Assembly: GCF_032391395.1 (NCBI RefSeq)
Contig: NZ_CP135916.1
Location: forward strand, 186,001-250,000
Direction of reading: 5' to 3'
DNA length: 64,000 bases
Origin: Sphingomonas sp. Y38-1Y
GTDB lineage: Bacteria > Pseudomonadota > Alphaproteobacteria > Sphingomonadales > Sphingomonadaceae
In this document: piece by piece, positions 54,585-63,367 of the stretch
Numbering within the stretch: position 1 is the stretch's first letter
How the letters are laid out: every line of letters starts with the position of its first letter
The notes under the pieces: generated by a model
What the model was told of the DNA's origin: nothing
Seen by the model: the letters and a program-made list of their open reading frames with translations, nothing else
The model's database searches: none
Program-made: the position numbers and the translations under genes

Positions 54585-55526
54585 ATGCTCCGTACCGCGC
54601 TGGCCTCGACGCTTCTCGCCCTCGCGGCGCCCGCAATGGCGCAGGCCGCACCCGGCGAGCTGCGCCGGTTCGGCGATTGGATCGTCGGCTGCGACAACAC
54701 GCTGCGGTGCGAGGCCGCGGCGCTGGGGCCGGAAGCCGACCCGTTCGACAAGCCATTGCTGTCCTTCGTCCGCGAGCCCGGCCCCGGTGGTGCGATCGAC
54801 ATCACCTTGGACAGCGAGGCCAAGCTTTCCGACATCACGGTCGATGGCAAGCGCACCGGCGACCAGCCGCTGGCGATCGCACGCGCCTTCGCCGCCGGGC
54901 TAGGTGCGCGGATCGGCAAGGAGGGCGCCCTGTCGCTGACGGGTGCGGCGGCGGCGCTGCGCTATATCGACGATCGACAGCGGCGTGGGGGCACGGTCGA
55001 CGCGATCGTCGCGCGCGGATCGGCAAGCGGCGCGGCGGCCCCTCGCCCGCCTGCGCCCGTCATCCGCGTGCCGCGGATCGCGGGCCGGGCGGCGGCCCTC
55101 GCACCGGCGATGCTGGAGCGGATGCGCAAGACGGCGGATTGCCAGCCGATCGACGATGCCGCGATGGCCCGGCCCGAGCTGCACCCGCTTGGCGGCGGTC
55201 GGACGCTGGCGATCGTCCCGTGCGGGCTCGGGGCCTATCAGTCCTGGTCGGCGATCTATGTGACCGACGGCACGCGGTTCGCCCCGGCGCGCTTCGACGT
55301 GCCGCCGAACGGCGACGGCGAGGTCGTGCCGACCGTGGTCACGCCGTCCTATGATCGCGGTATCCTGTCCTCCTATGCCAAGGGACGCGGTCTCGGCGAT
55401 TGCGGCGTGTCACAGAGCTATGCGTGGGACGGCAGAAGCTTCAGGCTGACCGAGCGTGCAGAGATGACCGAGTGCCGGGGCAGCCGCGCGCTGATCCGCA
55501 CCTGGATCGCGCGGGTGGCGCGCTGA
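54585..55526 (+). CDS. DUF1176 secreted protein
   Basis: A 313-residue protein with a signal peptide (ALASTLLALAAPAMAQA). The DUF1176 pattern is visible: FGDWIVGCDNTLRCEAAAL near the N-terminus, TWSAIYVTDG-like YQSWSAIYVTDGTRFAP and the C-terminal DCGVSQSYAWDGRSFRLTE. Conserved Cys pairs suggest disulfides in the periplasm. The function of the family is unknown. The gene is divergent from the dehydrogenase across 58 bases, and its stop is three bases from the convergent egtD stop. ATG 54585 gives the signal peptide at once; the frame is open further upstream without one. Confidence 0.8.
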   Translation: MLRTALASTLLALAAPAMAQAAPGELRRFGDWIVGCDNTLRCEAAALGPEADPFDKPLLSFVREPGPGGAIDITLDSEAKLSDITVDGKRTGDQPLAIARAFAAGLGARIGKEGALSLTGAAAALRYIDDRQRRGGTVDAIVARGSASGAAAPRPPAPVIRVPRIAGRAAALAPAMLERMRKTADCQPIDDAAMARPELHPLGGGRTLAIVPCGLGAYQSWSAIYVTDGTRFAPARFDVPPNGDGEVVPTVVTPSYDRGILSSYAKGRGLGDCGVSQSYAWDGRSFRLTERAEMTECRGSRALIRTWIARVAR

Positions 55527-55529
55527 TCC

Positions 55530-56507
55530 TCAAGGCGCCAGGTCGACCGGCTTCGCTTCGGCCAGGATCAGCGAGAACCAGCCCTTGGGGTCGGTCCATT
55601 CGGCGACCGGCGTCCAGCCGCCCGAACGGAGCAGCACGCGCGCGCCGCGCTCGCCATATTTGTGGCTGTTCTCGGTGTGGATCGTCTCGCCAGCGGCAAG
55701 CGCGAACGGCCGTCCCTCGACGGTGAAGGTCGCGTCGCGCTGCGCCTCCAGATGCATCTCGATGCGCGAGGCGGCGTCGTTCCACACCGCCTTGTGCGCG
55801 AACGCATCGACGGGGATCGTGCCGGAAAGCTCGCGATTGATCCGCTCGATGAGGTTGAGGTTGAACGCCCCCGTGACGCCCGCCGCATCGTCATAGGCCG
55901 GGACGAGCACCGCGGGATCCTTTACCCGGTCGATGCCGATCAGCAGCATCGCGCCCTCGCCCAGGCTCGTGCGCATCGCGCGGAGCAGGTCGGTGGCGGC
56001 GAAGGGCGTCATGTTGCCGATCGTCGAACCGGGAAAGAAGCCGAGCTTGGGCATGTCGGCGACCGCGGCGGGCAGCGGCACCGGATGCATGAAATTGGCC
56101 TCGACCGGCAGCACCGGCAGGCCGGGGAATCCTCGCGCCAGTTCGGCCGCGGAGGCGCGCAGGAAATCGCCCGAGATGTCGATCGGGACATAGGCGGCGG
56201 GATCGGTACAGCCGAGCAGGCGCGGCGTCTTGGTCGAGGAGCCGGAGCCGAACTCGATCACCGCGCGGCCCGGTCCGACCTGTTCGGCGATCTCGCCGCA
56301 TGCGCTGTCGAGCAGCGCGACTTCGGTGCGGGTGGGGTAATATTCAGGAAGCTCGGTGATCGCCTCGAACAGCTCCGATCCGCGCCGGTCGTAGAACCAG
56401 CGCGCCGGGATTGCGCGCGGCCGCGCGGCGAGGCCGGTGAGCACGTCGGCGCGGAACGCCGGGTCCGCCAGGCTGACCTGCCCGTCCTCGATCTCAGGCT
56501 TCAGCAT
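55530..56507 (-). CDS. egtD: L-histidine N-alpha-methyltransferase EgtD
   Basis: A 325-residue SAM-dependent methyltransferase that trimethylates histidine to hercynine, the first step in ergothioneine synthesis. Family motifs: ARWFYDRRGSELFEAITELP, YYPTRTEVALL, the SAM loop VIEFGSGSSTKT, LGFFPGSTIGNMTP and the C-terminal IHTENSHKYG. The egtB gene lies one base upstream on the same strand, so both work in one pathway. Confidence 0.93.
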   Translation of the reverse strand: MLKPEIEDGQVSLADPAFRADVLTGLAARPRAIPARWFYDRRGSELFEAITELPEYYPTRTEVALLDSACGEIAEQVGPGRAVIEFGSGSSTKTPRLLGCTDPAAYVPIDISGDFLRASAAELARGFPGLPVLPVEANFMHPVPLPAAVADMPKLGFFPGSTIGNMTPFAATDLLRAMRTSLGEGAMLLIGIDRVKDPAVLVPAYDDAAGVTGAFNLNLIERINRELSGTIPVDAFAHKAVWNDAASRIEMHLEAQRDATFTVEGRPFALAAGETIHTENSHKYGERGARVLLRSGGWTPVAEWTDPKGWFSLILAEAKPVDLAP

Positions 56508-56508
56508 G

Positions 56509-57768
56509 TCAGAGGTCCTTTGCCAGGCGCACGCCGGTGAACTGCCAGCGCTGATGCGGATAGAAGAAGTTGCGATAGCTGGTGCGAAGGTGGCCGCGCG
56601 GGGTCGCGCACGATCCGCCGCGCAGCACGAACTGGCCGCTCATGAACTTGCCGTTATACTCGCCGACCGCGCCCTCGACGGGGCGAAAGCCTGGGTAGGG
56701 GCGATAGGCGCTGCCCGTCCATTCCCAGACGTCCCCGACCAGGGCGGGTCCGCCGGGCGAAGGCCGCGGCTCGACCGCGCCGGCGGCGTCCATCTGGTTG
56801 CCGCCTGCCGGATCGGCATCCGCAGCGACAACTTCCCACTCGGCCTCGGTGGGCAGGCGCGCGTCGGCCCAGCTGGCATAGGCGTCCGCCTCGTAGAAGC
56901 TGACATGCGTCACCGGCGCGGCCGGGTCGACCGGGCGACGCCCGTCCAGGCCGAAGCGCGTCCAGGTATCGCCATCCTTGGCCCAATAAAGCGGCGCCTC
57001 GATCGCTTCCGCCTTCACCCACGCCCAACCGTCGGACAGCCAGTGGCGCGCGTCGCGGTACCCGCCATCGGCGATGAACGCGGCCCATTCGCCATTGGTG
57101 ATCGTGCGGTCGGCGATCGCATGGGGATGGAGCAGCACCCGGTGCCGCGGCCCCTCGCAATCGAAGGCGAAGCCGGTACCGTCATGGCCGATCTCAGCGA
57201 TCCCACCTGCATGCTCGATCCAGCCGACCGGGCCGGGCATCGCCACCGGCTGCTTGCGCTGCGGCTCGTACAGCGCGGGCTCGCAGGGGTTTTCCGAGAA
57301 GAGGTGAAGGATGTCGGTGACGAACAGCTCCTGATGCTGCTGCTCGTGATGGATGCCGAGCTCGATCAGCTCGAGCGCGGCGGGCGGCAGCGTGGGCAGC
57401 GCCTCGGCCACCGCCGCGTTCACCGCCGCGCGATAGTCGAGCACCTCGGCCAGCGTCGGCCGCGTCACCATGCCGCGGCGATGCCGCGCATGACGTGCGC
57501 CCTCGGCCTCGTAATAGCTGTTGAACAGGAACGGGTAGCGATCGTCGAAGCGCTGATAGCCCGGCACATGGTCGCGCAGCACGAAGGTCTCGAAGAACCA
57601 GGTAGTGTGCGCGAGGTGCCATTTGGCCGGCGACGCGTCGGGCATCGACTGGACGGTGGCGTCGGCGTCGGAGAGCGGCGCGGCGAGCGCCTCGGTCAAT
57701 CCGCGCGTCGCAAGGAAAAGGTTCGCCAGGGATGGCGACCGCGGGCTGGTCTGGCGATCTGGCTGCAA
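56509..57768 (-). CDS. egtB: Ergothioneine biosynthesis sulfoxide synthase EgtB
   Basis: A 419-residue non-heme iron enzyme that joins hercynine to a cysteine-type thiol with oxygen. The DinB-like N-terminal domain carries the iron ligands in WHLAHTTWFFE and HHEQQHQELF. The C-terminal formylglycine-enzyme-like domain has FAFDCEGPRHRVLL, WEVVAADADP, VWEWTGSAYRPYPGF and RGGSCATPRGHLRTSYRNFF. Start TTG 57768 is preceded by GGGAG at seven bases. With egtD it gives the core of ergothioneine synthesis; egtC and egtE are not in the window, as in many proteobacteria. Confidence 0.92.
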   Translation of the reverse strand: MQPDRQTSPRSPSLANLFLATRGLTEALAAPLSDADATVQSMPDASPAKWHLAHTTWFFETFVLRDHVPGYQRFDDRYPFLFNSYYEAEGARHARHRRGMVTRPTLAEVLDYRAAVNAAVAEALPTLPPAALELIELGIHHEQQHQELFVTDILHLFSENPCEPALYEPQRKQPVAMPGPVGWIEHAGGIAEIGHDGTGFAFDCEGPRHRVLLHPHAIADRTITNGEWAAFIADGGYRDARHWLSDGWAWVKAEAIEAPLYWAKDGDTWTRFGLDGRRPVDPAAPVTHVSFYEADAYASWADARLPTEAEWEVVAADADPAGGNQMDAAGAVEPRPSPGGPALVGDVWEWTGSAYRPYPGFRPVEGAVGEYNGKFMSGQFVLRGGSCATPRGHLRTSYRNFFYPHQRWQFTGVRLAKDL

Positions 57769-57819
57769 CGCGCGTCTCCCGTCGTGGCGACACGGCGCGC
57801 TGGAAAGCCAGTCAGACGT

Positions 57820-58380
57820 TCAGCGTGATGCCCCCGGAACCCATAGAACGTCGCCGCCGGCACTTTGGTTCAAACAGCGAGCGACAACAAATGTTAAATC
57901 TGACAGTCGGTTGATGTAGATCAAGGCTTCGGGATTGAGCGCGTGATCGCCGGCTGCGGCCACGATCGCGCGCTCGGCCCGGCGGATCGTCGCACGGGCG
58001 ACATGCATCGCGGCCGCGGCCGGCGTTCCGCCCGGCAGGATGAAGCTGGTCAGTGGATCGAGCGCCGCGGTCGCGCGGTCGATCAGCGCCTCCAGCCGGC
58101 CGGTCTGAGCGGGCGTTACGCGAAGATCGTGCTCGCCGCCCGGCCATGGCGTCGCGAGGTCGGCGCCCAGGTCAAACAGCTCGTTCTGGACGATCGCCAT
58201 CCCGGCGCGCCACTCGTCCTCCGGCATCAGCGACAGCGCGACGCCCAGCGCCGAGTTCGCCTCGTCCACCTCGCCGATGGCGGCGATCAGCGATCCTGCC
58301 TTGGACACGCGCGACCCGTCGACCAGGCCGGTCGTGCCCGCGTCGCCGGTCCGCGTGTAGATCTTGTTGAGCTTGACCAG
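57820..58380 (-). CDS. PduO-type cob(I)alamin adenosyltransferase with non-standard start codon
   Basis: This enzyme transfers adenosyl from ATP to cob(I)alamin to make coenzyme B12. The conserved N-terminal ATP loop KLNKIYTRTGDAGTTGLVDG and the GEVDEANSALG, RAERAIVAA and NPEALIYINRLSDLTFVVAR motifs are all present. No ATG, GTG or TTG precedes this loop before the in-frame stop upstream. The nearest position matching the usual start, Met-Val-Lys-Leu, is CTG 58380-58378. The first normal start is GTG 58308, which would delete the ATP loop. Either CTG is used or a base was changed. The gene begins five bases after the HIG1 gene. Confidence 0.85.
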   Translation of the reverse strand: MVKLNKIYTRTGDAGTTGLVDGSRVSKAGSLIAAIGEVDEANSALGVALSLMPEDEWRAGMAIVQNELFDLGADLATPWPGGEHDLRVTPAQTGRLEALIDRATAALDPLTSFILPGGTPAAAAMHVARATIRRAERAIVAAAGDHALNPEALIYINRLSDLTFVVARCLNQSAGGDVLWVPGASR

Positions 58381-58384
58381 AGGA

Positions 58385-58615
58385 TCAGGTCCGGCCGGCG
58401 GCGAACATGATGACGACGACGATCAGGATCGCCAGCGCCTGAAAGAAGATGCGGAACTGCATCATCTTGTTCGACTTGACCGAGGAGGCGGACGGCCCGC
58501 CCTCGCCCTTCAGATCGGCCTCCGTCACCTTGAGGAAGGCGACGATGCCGCGGATCAGCGCGACGACCGTCGCGATCATCGCGGCGATCAGGAGGATGAC
58601 GAGAAAGGTGTTCAT
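58385..58615 (-). CDS. HIG1-domain twin-helix membrane protein
   Basis: A 76-residue inner-membrane protein with two helices (FLVILLIAAMIATVVALIRG and FFQALAILIVVVIMFAAG) separated by a short charged loop. The HIG1 signature Q-F-R-x-x-x-Q appears as QFRIFFQ at the start of helix 2. HIG1 proteins associate with respiratory complexes such as cytochrome oxidase. It lies between gluQ and the adenosyltransferase on the same strand, an arrangement I associate with alphaproteobacteria. Confidence 0.85.
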   Translation of the reverse strand: MNTFLVILLIAAMIATVVALIRGIVAFLKVTEADLKGEGGPSASSVKSNKMMQFRIFFQALAILIVVVIMFAAGRT

Positions 58616-58625
58616 GACGCCTTAT

Positions 58626-59465
58626 CTAGTCATCCAGCACCCCGAAACCAAGCGGAAGCCGCCCTCTCTTTAGGTCCATGGCGAGCGCCCGCCCGTCCAT
58701 GCCCGCCGCCCTCAGGTTGGCGAGCGATGGCGCGCCGTGCCGCTTTGCCAGGCGTGTCCCGTCGGCGCCGGCGAGCAGCGGGTGATGACGATAGATCGGC
58801 GTTGGCAGGCCCAGCAGCGCCTGAAGCAGCCGATGGACGTGCGTCGCCTCGAACAGGTCGCGTCCGCGCACGATATGGGTGATGCCCTGTGCCGCGTCGT
58901 CGACGGTCACGGACAGGTGATAGCTCGACGGCGCGTCCTTGCGCGCAAGCACGACGTCGCCGTGGCTCGCCGGATCGGCGGCGATCGTGCCGGCGATCTC
59001 GTCAGTCCAGACGAGCGGTCCGGCCGCCGCGATCGCCGCCGCCATGTCGAGCCGCCAGCAATGCGGCTGCGACAGATCGGCGGCGCGCTCGCGGCACGTG
59101 CCCGGATAGACCACCCCCGCCGGCCCATGCGGCGCGCTCGCCGCGGCGGCGATATCGGCGCGCGTGCAGGTACAGGGATAGACGAGGCCCATCACCCGCA
59201 GCCGGTCGAGTGCCGCCGTGTAGCGGTCGAGCCGCGCCGACTGGAACACCACGTCCCCGTCCCAATCAAGGCCGAGCCAGTCGAGATCGGCGAGGATGCC
59301 CGCCACATGCTCGGGCCGGCTGCGCGTGCCGTCGATATCCTCGATCCTGAGCAGGAAACGCCCGCCGACGTCCCTCGCCCGCACGTGGGCCTGCACCGCC
59401 GACCAGGCGTGGCCCAGGTGCAGCGCGCCGGTGGGGCTCGGCGCAAAGCGGGTCGTGACGCTCAT
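58626..59465 (-). CDS. gluQ: Glutamyl-Q tRNA(Asp) synthetase
   Basis: A 279-residue truncated glutamyl-tRNA-synthetase paralogue that attaches glutamate to queuosine of tRNA(Asp). It has the class I HIGH region (FAPSPTGALHLGHA), LRIEDIDGTRSRP, zinc-type cysteines (YPCTCTRADI and YPGTCR) and a KMSKS equivalent TRLAKRHG, and lacks the anticodon-binding domain, as expected. ATG 59465 is preferred to GTG 59471. The 3' end comes 10 bases before the HIG1 gene on the same strand. Confidence 0.93.
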   Translation of the reverse strand: MSVTTRFAPSPTGALHLGHAWSAVQAHVRARDVGGRFLLRIEDIDGTRSRPEHVAGILADLDWLGLDWDGDVVFQSARLDRYTAALDRLRVMGLVYPCTCTRADIAAAASAPHGPAGVVYPGTCRERAADLSQPHCWRLDMAAAIAAAGPLVWTDEIAGTIAADPASHGDVVLARKDAPSSYHLSVTVDDAAQGITHIVRGRDLFEATHVHRLLQALLGLPTPIYRHHPLLAGADGTRLAKRHGAPSLANLRAAGMDGRALAMDLKRGRLPLGFGVLDD

Positions 59466-59561
59466 CGCCACCCTTGACCGCGAGTCGATCGCCGTGCTGT
59501 CATGGCAACGTCATCCTGTTCGGCGACAGGAGGACCCGCGCGTTGGTGACTGGGAGCTTCC

Positions 59562-60128
59562 ATGTACCATCCCGATCTGATCCGCCATCCGGACGGTTGC
59601 CCGGCACTGGTGCTCAATGCCGATTTTACCCCGCTCAGCTATTATCCGCTGTCCGTCTGGCCGTGGCAGACCGCAATCAAGGCGGTGTTCCTCGACCGGG
59701 TCAACATCGTCTCGCATTACGAGCGCGAGATCAGGAGCCCGAGCGCGGCGATCAAGCTGCCCTCGGTCATCGCGCTCAAGCAATATGTGAAGCCGTCGCA
59801 ATTCCCCGCCTTCACGCGGTTCAACCTGTTCCTGCGCGACAAGTTCAGCTGCCAATATTGCGGGACGCCGAGCGACCTGACCTTCGACCATGTGGTGCCG
59901 CGCGCCTATGGCGGGCGCACGACGTGGGAGAATGTCGTCACCGCCTGTGCGCCGTGCAATCTCAAGAAGGGCGGTCGCACCCCGCGCGAGGCCCACATGC
60001 CGCTCTACGAGCAACCGATCCGGCCGACGAGCTGGCACCTTCAGGAAAACGGCCGGCGCTTCCCGCCGGGCTATCTGCACGAGACGTGGCACGACTGGCT
60101 CTATTGGGACGTCGAGCTGGAGGCGTGA
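59562..60128 (+). CDS. HNH endonuclease-domain protein
   Basis: A 188-residue protein. The HNH/ββα-metal core is at about 100-150: CQYCGTPSDLTFDHVVPRAYGG, then ENVVTACAPCNLKKGG, with two CxxC zinc pairs. The N-terminal part (LVLNADFTPLSYYPLSVWPW) and the aromatic-rich tail (LHETWHDWLYWDVELEA) match a chromosomal HNH family common in alphaproteobacteria, of unknown role (McrA-like nuclease domain). There is no intron, intein or phage context. It is divergent from gluQ across 96 bases. Confidence 0.9.
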   Translation: MYHPDLIRHPDGCPALVLNADFTPLSYYPLSVWPWQTAIKAVFLDRVNIVSHYEREIRSPSAAIKLPSVIALKQYVKPSQFPAFTRFNLFLRDKFSCQYCGTPSDLTFDHVVPRAYGGRTTWENVVTACAPCNLKKGGRTPREAHMPLYEQPIRPTSWHLQENGRRFPPGYLHETWHDWLYWDVELEA

Positions 60129-60183
60129 TTCCACTTTTCGGCCGCCCGCACGCGCGATAGCGTCGCGGCGGGGGGACGAGACC

Positions 60184-61788
60184 ATGAGCGAGATGCGGAT
60201 CGACCGGCGCGGCGCGCTGGGCCTGGCGGCGATGGGTGCGGCCGGATTGGCCTTGCCCGGCGCGGGGCGGGCACAGGCGGCGACGTCGCGGTTCGACCCG
60301 GCCTATGTCGACGGCGTCGTCGCCACCTTCATGCGCCGGTTCGAGATCCCCGGTGTCGGCATCGCGGTAATCCGGCCCGGCGCCGAACCGTGGCTCAAGG
60401 GCTATGGCGTCCGCACGGTCGGCCAGCCGGGCGCGATCGACGCGCACACGCGCTTCGCCATCGCCTCGAACAGCAAGAGCTTCACCGCCGCGGCGCTCGC
60501 GCTGCTGGTCGAGGAGAAGAAGCTTGGCTGGGACGATCCGGTCCGCAAGCACATCCCCGAGTTCCGGATGAAGGATCCGCTCGCGACCGAGAACCTGACG
60601 GTGCGCGAACTGCTCGTCCACAACAGCGGGCTGGCGCTGGGCGCCGGCGACCTGATGCAGTTCCCCGCCAGCGACCGGCCGGCGAGCGACATCCTGAAAG
60701 GGCTGCCCTATTTCCCGTTCGCGCGCGGTTTTCGTACCGGCTATGCCTATGACAATGCGCTCTATGTCGTTGCGGGGCTGCTGATCGAGCGGGTGAGCGG
60801 GCAGAGCTGGGACCGGTTCGTCGAGGCGCGGCTGCTCAAGCCGCTTGGCATGGCGGATGCGGTGCCGGCGCTCCGCTTCTTGAAGGACGCCAACGTCGCC
60901 GGGCGCCACGCGCGATTGGGGCCGCCGGTGCGGGGACAGGGCAAGCTCGCCCGCGTCGCCCCCGACGAGGGGCCGATGACCGACGCCGCGGGCGGCATCA
61001 ACGCCAGCGTTACCGACATCGCCAAGTGGCTCCGGGTCCAGCTCGCCAAGGGCGCGCTGCCCGGCGGCGGGCGGCTGTGGAGCGAGGCGTCGGCGGCGGA
61101 GATGTGGAAGCCTGTCACCATCGTCGGGTCGAGCGACGGGCCGAGTGCCGATTGGCCCTCGCGCGGCGTCACCTCGACCTATGCGCTCGGCTGGTTCGTG
61201 CAGGATTATCGCGGCGAACGGCTGGTCCATCATTCGGGCGGACTGTCGGGCCAGATCACGCAGACGGCGATGCTGCCGCGGCTGGGGTATGCGGTGGCGG
61301 TGTTCACCAACACGGAGGACGGCCCGTCGGCGGCGCTGCGCAACGCGATCCTCGACCATCTGATGGGCGTCGGGCCGTTCGACTGGGCGGGCGCGTTCGA
61401 GAAGCGGCGCGATGCGATGGACAAGGAAGCGTTCGCCGCGGTCGCGGCGGCGGGCGGCATCGACAAGGCACCCGCGGGCGCGCCGAGCCTGCCGCTCTCG
61501 GCCTATGCCGGGCGGTACCGCGATCCGTGGTACGGCGACGTCGCCGTCGCTGAGCGGGGCAAGGGGCTCCACATCGATTTCGTGCCGACCCCGGTGTTCA
61601 CGAGCGCGCTGGAGCCCTGGGGCACCGACGCGTTCCGCACGCGGTTCAAGCCCGGCGCGGGCGAGGATGCGGTGGTGACCTTCACTGTCGAGGGTGGCCG
61701 CGCGACGGGAGCAAAGATGAAGGCGCTCTCGCCGCTGGCGGACTTCAGCTACGACTTTCACGATCTGGATTTTACGAAGGTGGGATAG
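60184..61788 (+). CDS. Tat-exported beta-lactamase-family serine hydrolase
   Basis: A 534-residue SxxK hydrolase with a twin-arginine signal (MRIDRRGALGLAAMGAAGLA). Catalytic motifs are Ser95-Asn-Ser-Lys98 and the YDN in TGYAYDNALYVV. Residues about 430-534 form a C-terminal beta domain (YAGRYRDPWYGDVAVA, KALSPLADFSYDFHDL) nearly colinear with that of the hydrolase at 23956-25524, so the two are paralogues. That one has a Sec-type signal, this one a Tat signal. It stands alone, with no peptide genes nearby. It could be a DD-peptidase-like, amidase or esterase enzyme. Confidence 0.86.
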   Translation: MSEMRIDRRGALGLAAMGAAGLALPGAGRAQAATSRFDPAYVDGVVATFMRRFEIPGVGIAVIRPGAEPWLKGYGVRTVGQPGAIDAHTRFAIASNSKSFTAAALALLVEEKKLGWDDPVRKHIPEFRMKDPLATENLTVRELLVHNSGLALGAGDLMQFPASDRPASDILKGLPYFPFARGFRTGYAYDNALYVVAGLLIERVSGQSWDRFVEARLLKPLGMADAVPALRFLKDANVAGRHARLGPPVRGQGKLARVAPDEGPMTDAAGGINASVTDIAKWLRVQLAKGALPGGGRLWSEASAAEMWKPVTIVGSSDGPSADWPSRGVTSTYALGWFVQDYRGERLVHHSGGLSGQITQTAMLPRLGYAVAVFTNTEDGPSAALRNAILDHLMGVGPFDWAGAFEKRRDAMDKEAFAAVAAAGGIDKAPAGAPSLPLSAYAGRYRDPWYGDVAVAERGKGLHIDFVPTPVFTSALEPWGTDAFRTRFKPGAGEDAVVTFTVEGGRATGAKMKALSPLADFSYDFHDLDFTKVG

Positions 61789-61790
61789 AT

Positions 61791-61872
61791 CGTCACCCCA
61801 GCGCAGGCTGGGGTCTCATGCCGCATGAGCGCGCCTACTCGATAGCGGCCCCAGCCTTCGCTGGGGCGACGG
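61791..61872. repeat. Intergenic inverted repeat 1
   Basis: The left arm 61791-61813 (CGTCACCCCAGCGCAGG and on) and right arm 61849-61872 are inverted copies with two or three mismatches. They can form a long hairpin between two convergent genes. I associate this GC-rich palindrome type with repetitive extragenic elements in sphingomonad genomes. Confidence 0.75.
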
Positions 61873-61879
61873 TGTTTTT

Positions 61880-61961
61880 CCGTTCGTGCTGAGCCTGTCG
61901 AAGCACGTGCCATCGGGCGCTCCGCTTGTGAAACGTCCTTCGACAGGCTCAGGACGAACGG
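61880..61961. repeat. Intergenic inverted repeat 2
   Basis: The left arm 61880-61903 (CCGTTCGTGCTGAGCCTG and on) and right arm 61938-61961 are inverted copies with one mismatch over 24 bases. It lies directly after repeat 1 and before the convergent kinase stop, and may also stop transcription from both sides. Confidence 0.8.
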
Positions 61962-61977
61962 GTTCTGAGGCTAGCGC

Positions 61978-63351
61978 TCAGTTCGCCATCGGCAGGCGGA
62001 GGCGCACGAGGAGGCCGCCCAGATCCTCGCTTTCCTCCAGGCTCACCGTGCCCTCGTAGATTTCCGCCACGTCGCGGACGATCGCGAGGCCCAGGCCCGT
62101 GCCCGGCTTGCCGCTGTCCAGCCGCACGCCGCGATCGAAGATGCGGACGCGGTCGGCCTCGGGAATGCCGGTGCCGTCGTCCTCGACCAGGATCTCGACG
62201 AAGCCCGTCGTCGCGCCGACGGTGATGAACACGCTGCCACCGCCATATTTCGCGGCATTCTCGACCAGGTTGCCGAGCAAATCGTCGAGGTCCTGCCGCT
62301 CGATATGCGCGGTGAGGTCCTTGCGCCCGTCGACGTCGATGCGGACGTGGCGATAGAGGCGCGCGACCGCACGCTCGACCGCCTCGATCGAGGGCCACAC
62401 CTCCGCCCGGCTGTGCGCACTGCCCCGACGCCCAACCGCGCGAGCGCGCGCGAGGTGGTGGTCGATCTGGCGGCGCATCGTCCGCGCCTCGCGCACCACC
62501 GTGTCCGGCAAGTCGTCGCTGCCCGCCGCCGCCGCGTTCATGATGACCGTCAGCGGCGTCTTGAGCGCATGGGCGAGGTTGCCGGCATGGCGCCGCGCTT
62601 CCTCGGCCTGGCGCTCATTGTGCTGGATGAGGCCGTTCAATTCCTCGACCATCGGCGCGACTTCGGCGGGCATCGGCCCCTCGATCCGCGGCGAATCGCC
62701 GCCGCGCATCGCCGCCAGCTCGCGACGGAGCTTCTTGAGCGGCAGCAAGCCATACCAGGTCTGGAGCGCGGCCATGACGATCAGGCCGAGCCCGAGCAGC
62801 AGGAAGCTTCGGATCAGCGTCTGGCGAAGCGCGGCGATCTGCGCGTCGAGCATCGCGCGGCTCTGCGCGATCTGGAACCGCCACCAGACCGTCGACCGCG
62901 GCAGCTTCACGTCGCGTTCGGCGACGCGCAGCTTCTCGTCGGGAAACTCTTCCGAATCATAGGTGTGGACGGCGCCGTTGGCGGCGTGCGGATGCACGCG
63001 CAGCACCCGGTCCCACAGCGAGCGGGAGGGAAACGGCCGGAACCCCTTGCCCGACACCTGCCAGTAGAGGCCCGAATAGGGTTCGAAGAAGCGCTGGTCG
63101 GCGAGCTCGCGGTTGAACGTCACCTCGCCCTCGCTGTCGATCTCGGCCGAGACGATCATCGAGGTGAGGAGATAGTCGAGCTGGTCGTCGAAATTGCGCG
63201 TGATCGCGCCCGTCAGCACGCGGTCGAGCGCGAACCCGCCGCCCGCGAGCAGGAGCAGGATCCACGCCGAGGCGATCACGATCATCCGCCGGCTGAGCGA
63301 GCCGGTGATCCGCACATAGGGGCGCGGGCGGTCGGGCGCGGCCTCGCTCAC
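61978..63351 (-). CDS. Sensor histidine kinase (PhoQ-like)
   Basis: A 457-residue membrane kinase. Two helices (about 23-45, MIVIASAWILLLLAGGG, and about 180-200, SFLLLGLGLIVMAALQTW) enclose a periplasmic sensor domain of about 130 residues. A HAMP-like linker leads to the dimerisation helix with NLAHALKTPLTVIMN, the H-box type of PhoQ, and to an ATPase domain with NLVENAAKYG, EDDGTGIPE and GTGLGLAIVRD. The response regulator gene ends 16 bases upstream on the same strand, so the pair is one two-component system. The signal is unknown; divalent cations or peptides are typical of PhoQ-type sensors. Confidence 0.9.
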   Translation of the reverse strand: MSEAAPDRPRPYVRITGSLSRRMIVIASAWILLLLAGGGFALDRVLTGAITRNFDDQLDYLLTSMIVSAEIDSEGEVTFNRELADQRFFEPYSGLYWQVSGKGFRPFPSRSLWDRVLRVHPHAANGAVHTYDSEEFPDEKLRVAERDVKLPRSTVWWRFQIAQSRAMLDAQIAALRQTLIRSFLLLGLGLIVMAALQTWYGLLPLKKLRRELAAMRGGDSPRIEGPMPAEVAPMVEELNGLIQHNERQAEEARRHAGNLAHALKTPLTVIMNAAAAGSDDLPDTVVREARTMRRQIDHHLARARAVGRRGSAHSRAEVWPSIEAVERAVARLYRHVRIDVDGRKDLTAHIERQDLDDLLGNLVENAAKYGGGSVFITVGATTGFVEILVEDDGTGIPEADRVRIFDRGVRLDSGKPGTGLGLAIVRDVAEIYEGTVSLEESEDLGGLLVRLRLPMAN

Positions 63352-63367
63352 GGCGTTTCGCCCTGGA

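Noticed and set aside
59562-60128. HNH protein as a homing endonuclease or mobile-element remnant
   Set aside because: It has its own start, conserved flanking regions and no intron, intein or phage neighbours; it looks like a resident chromosomal gene.
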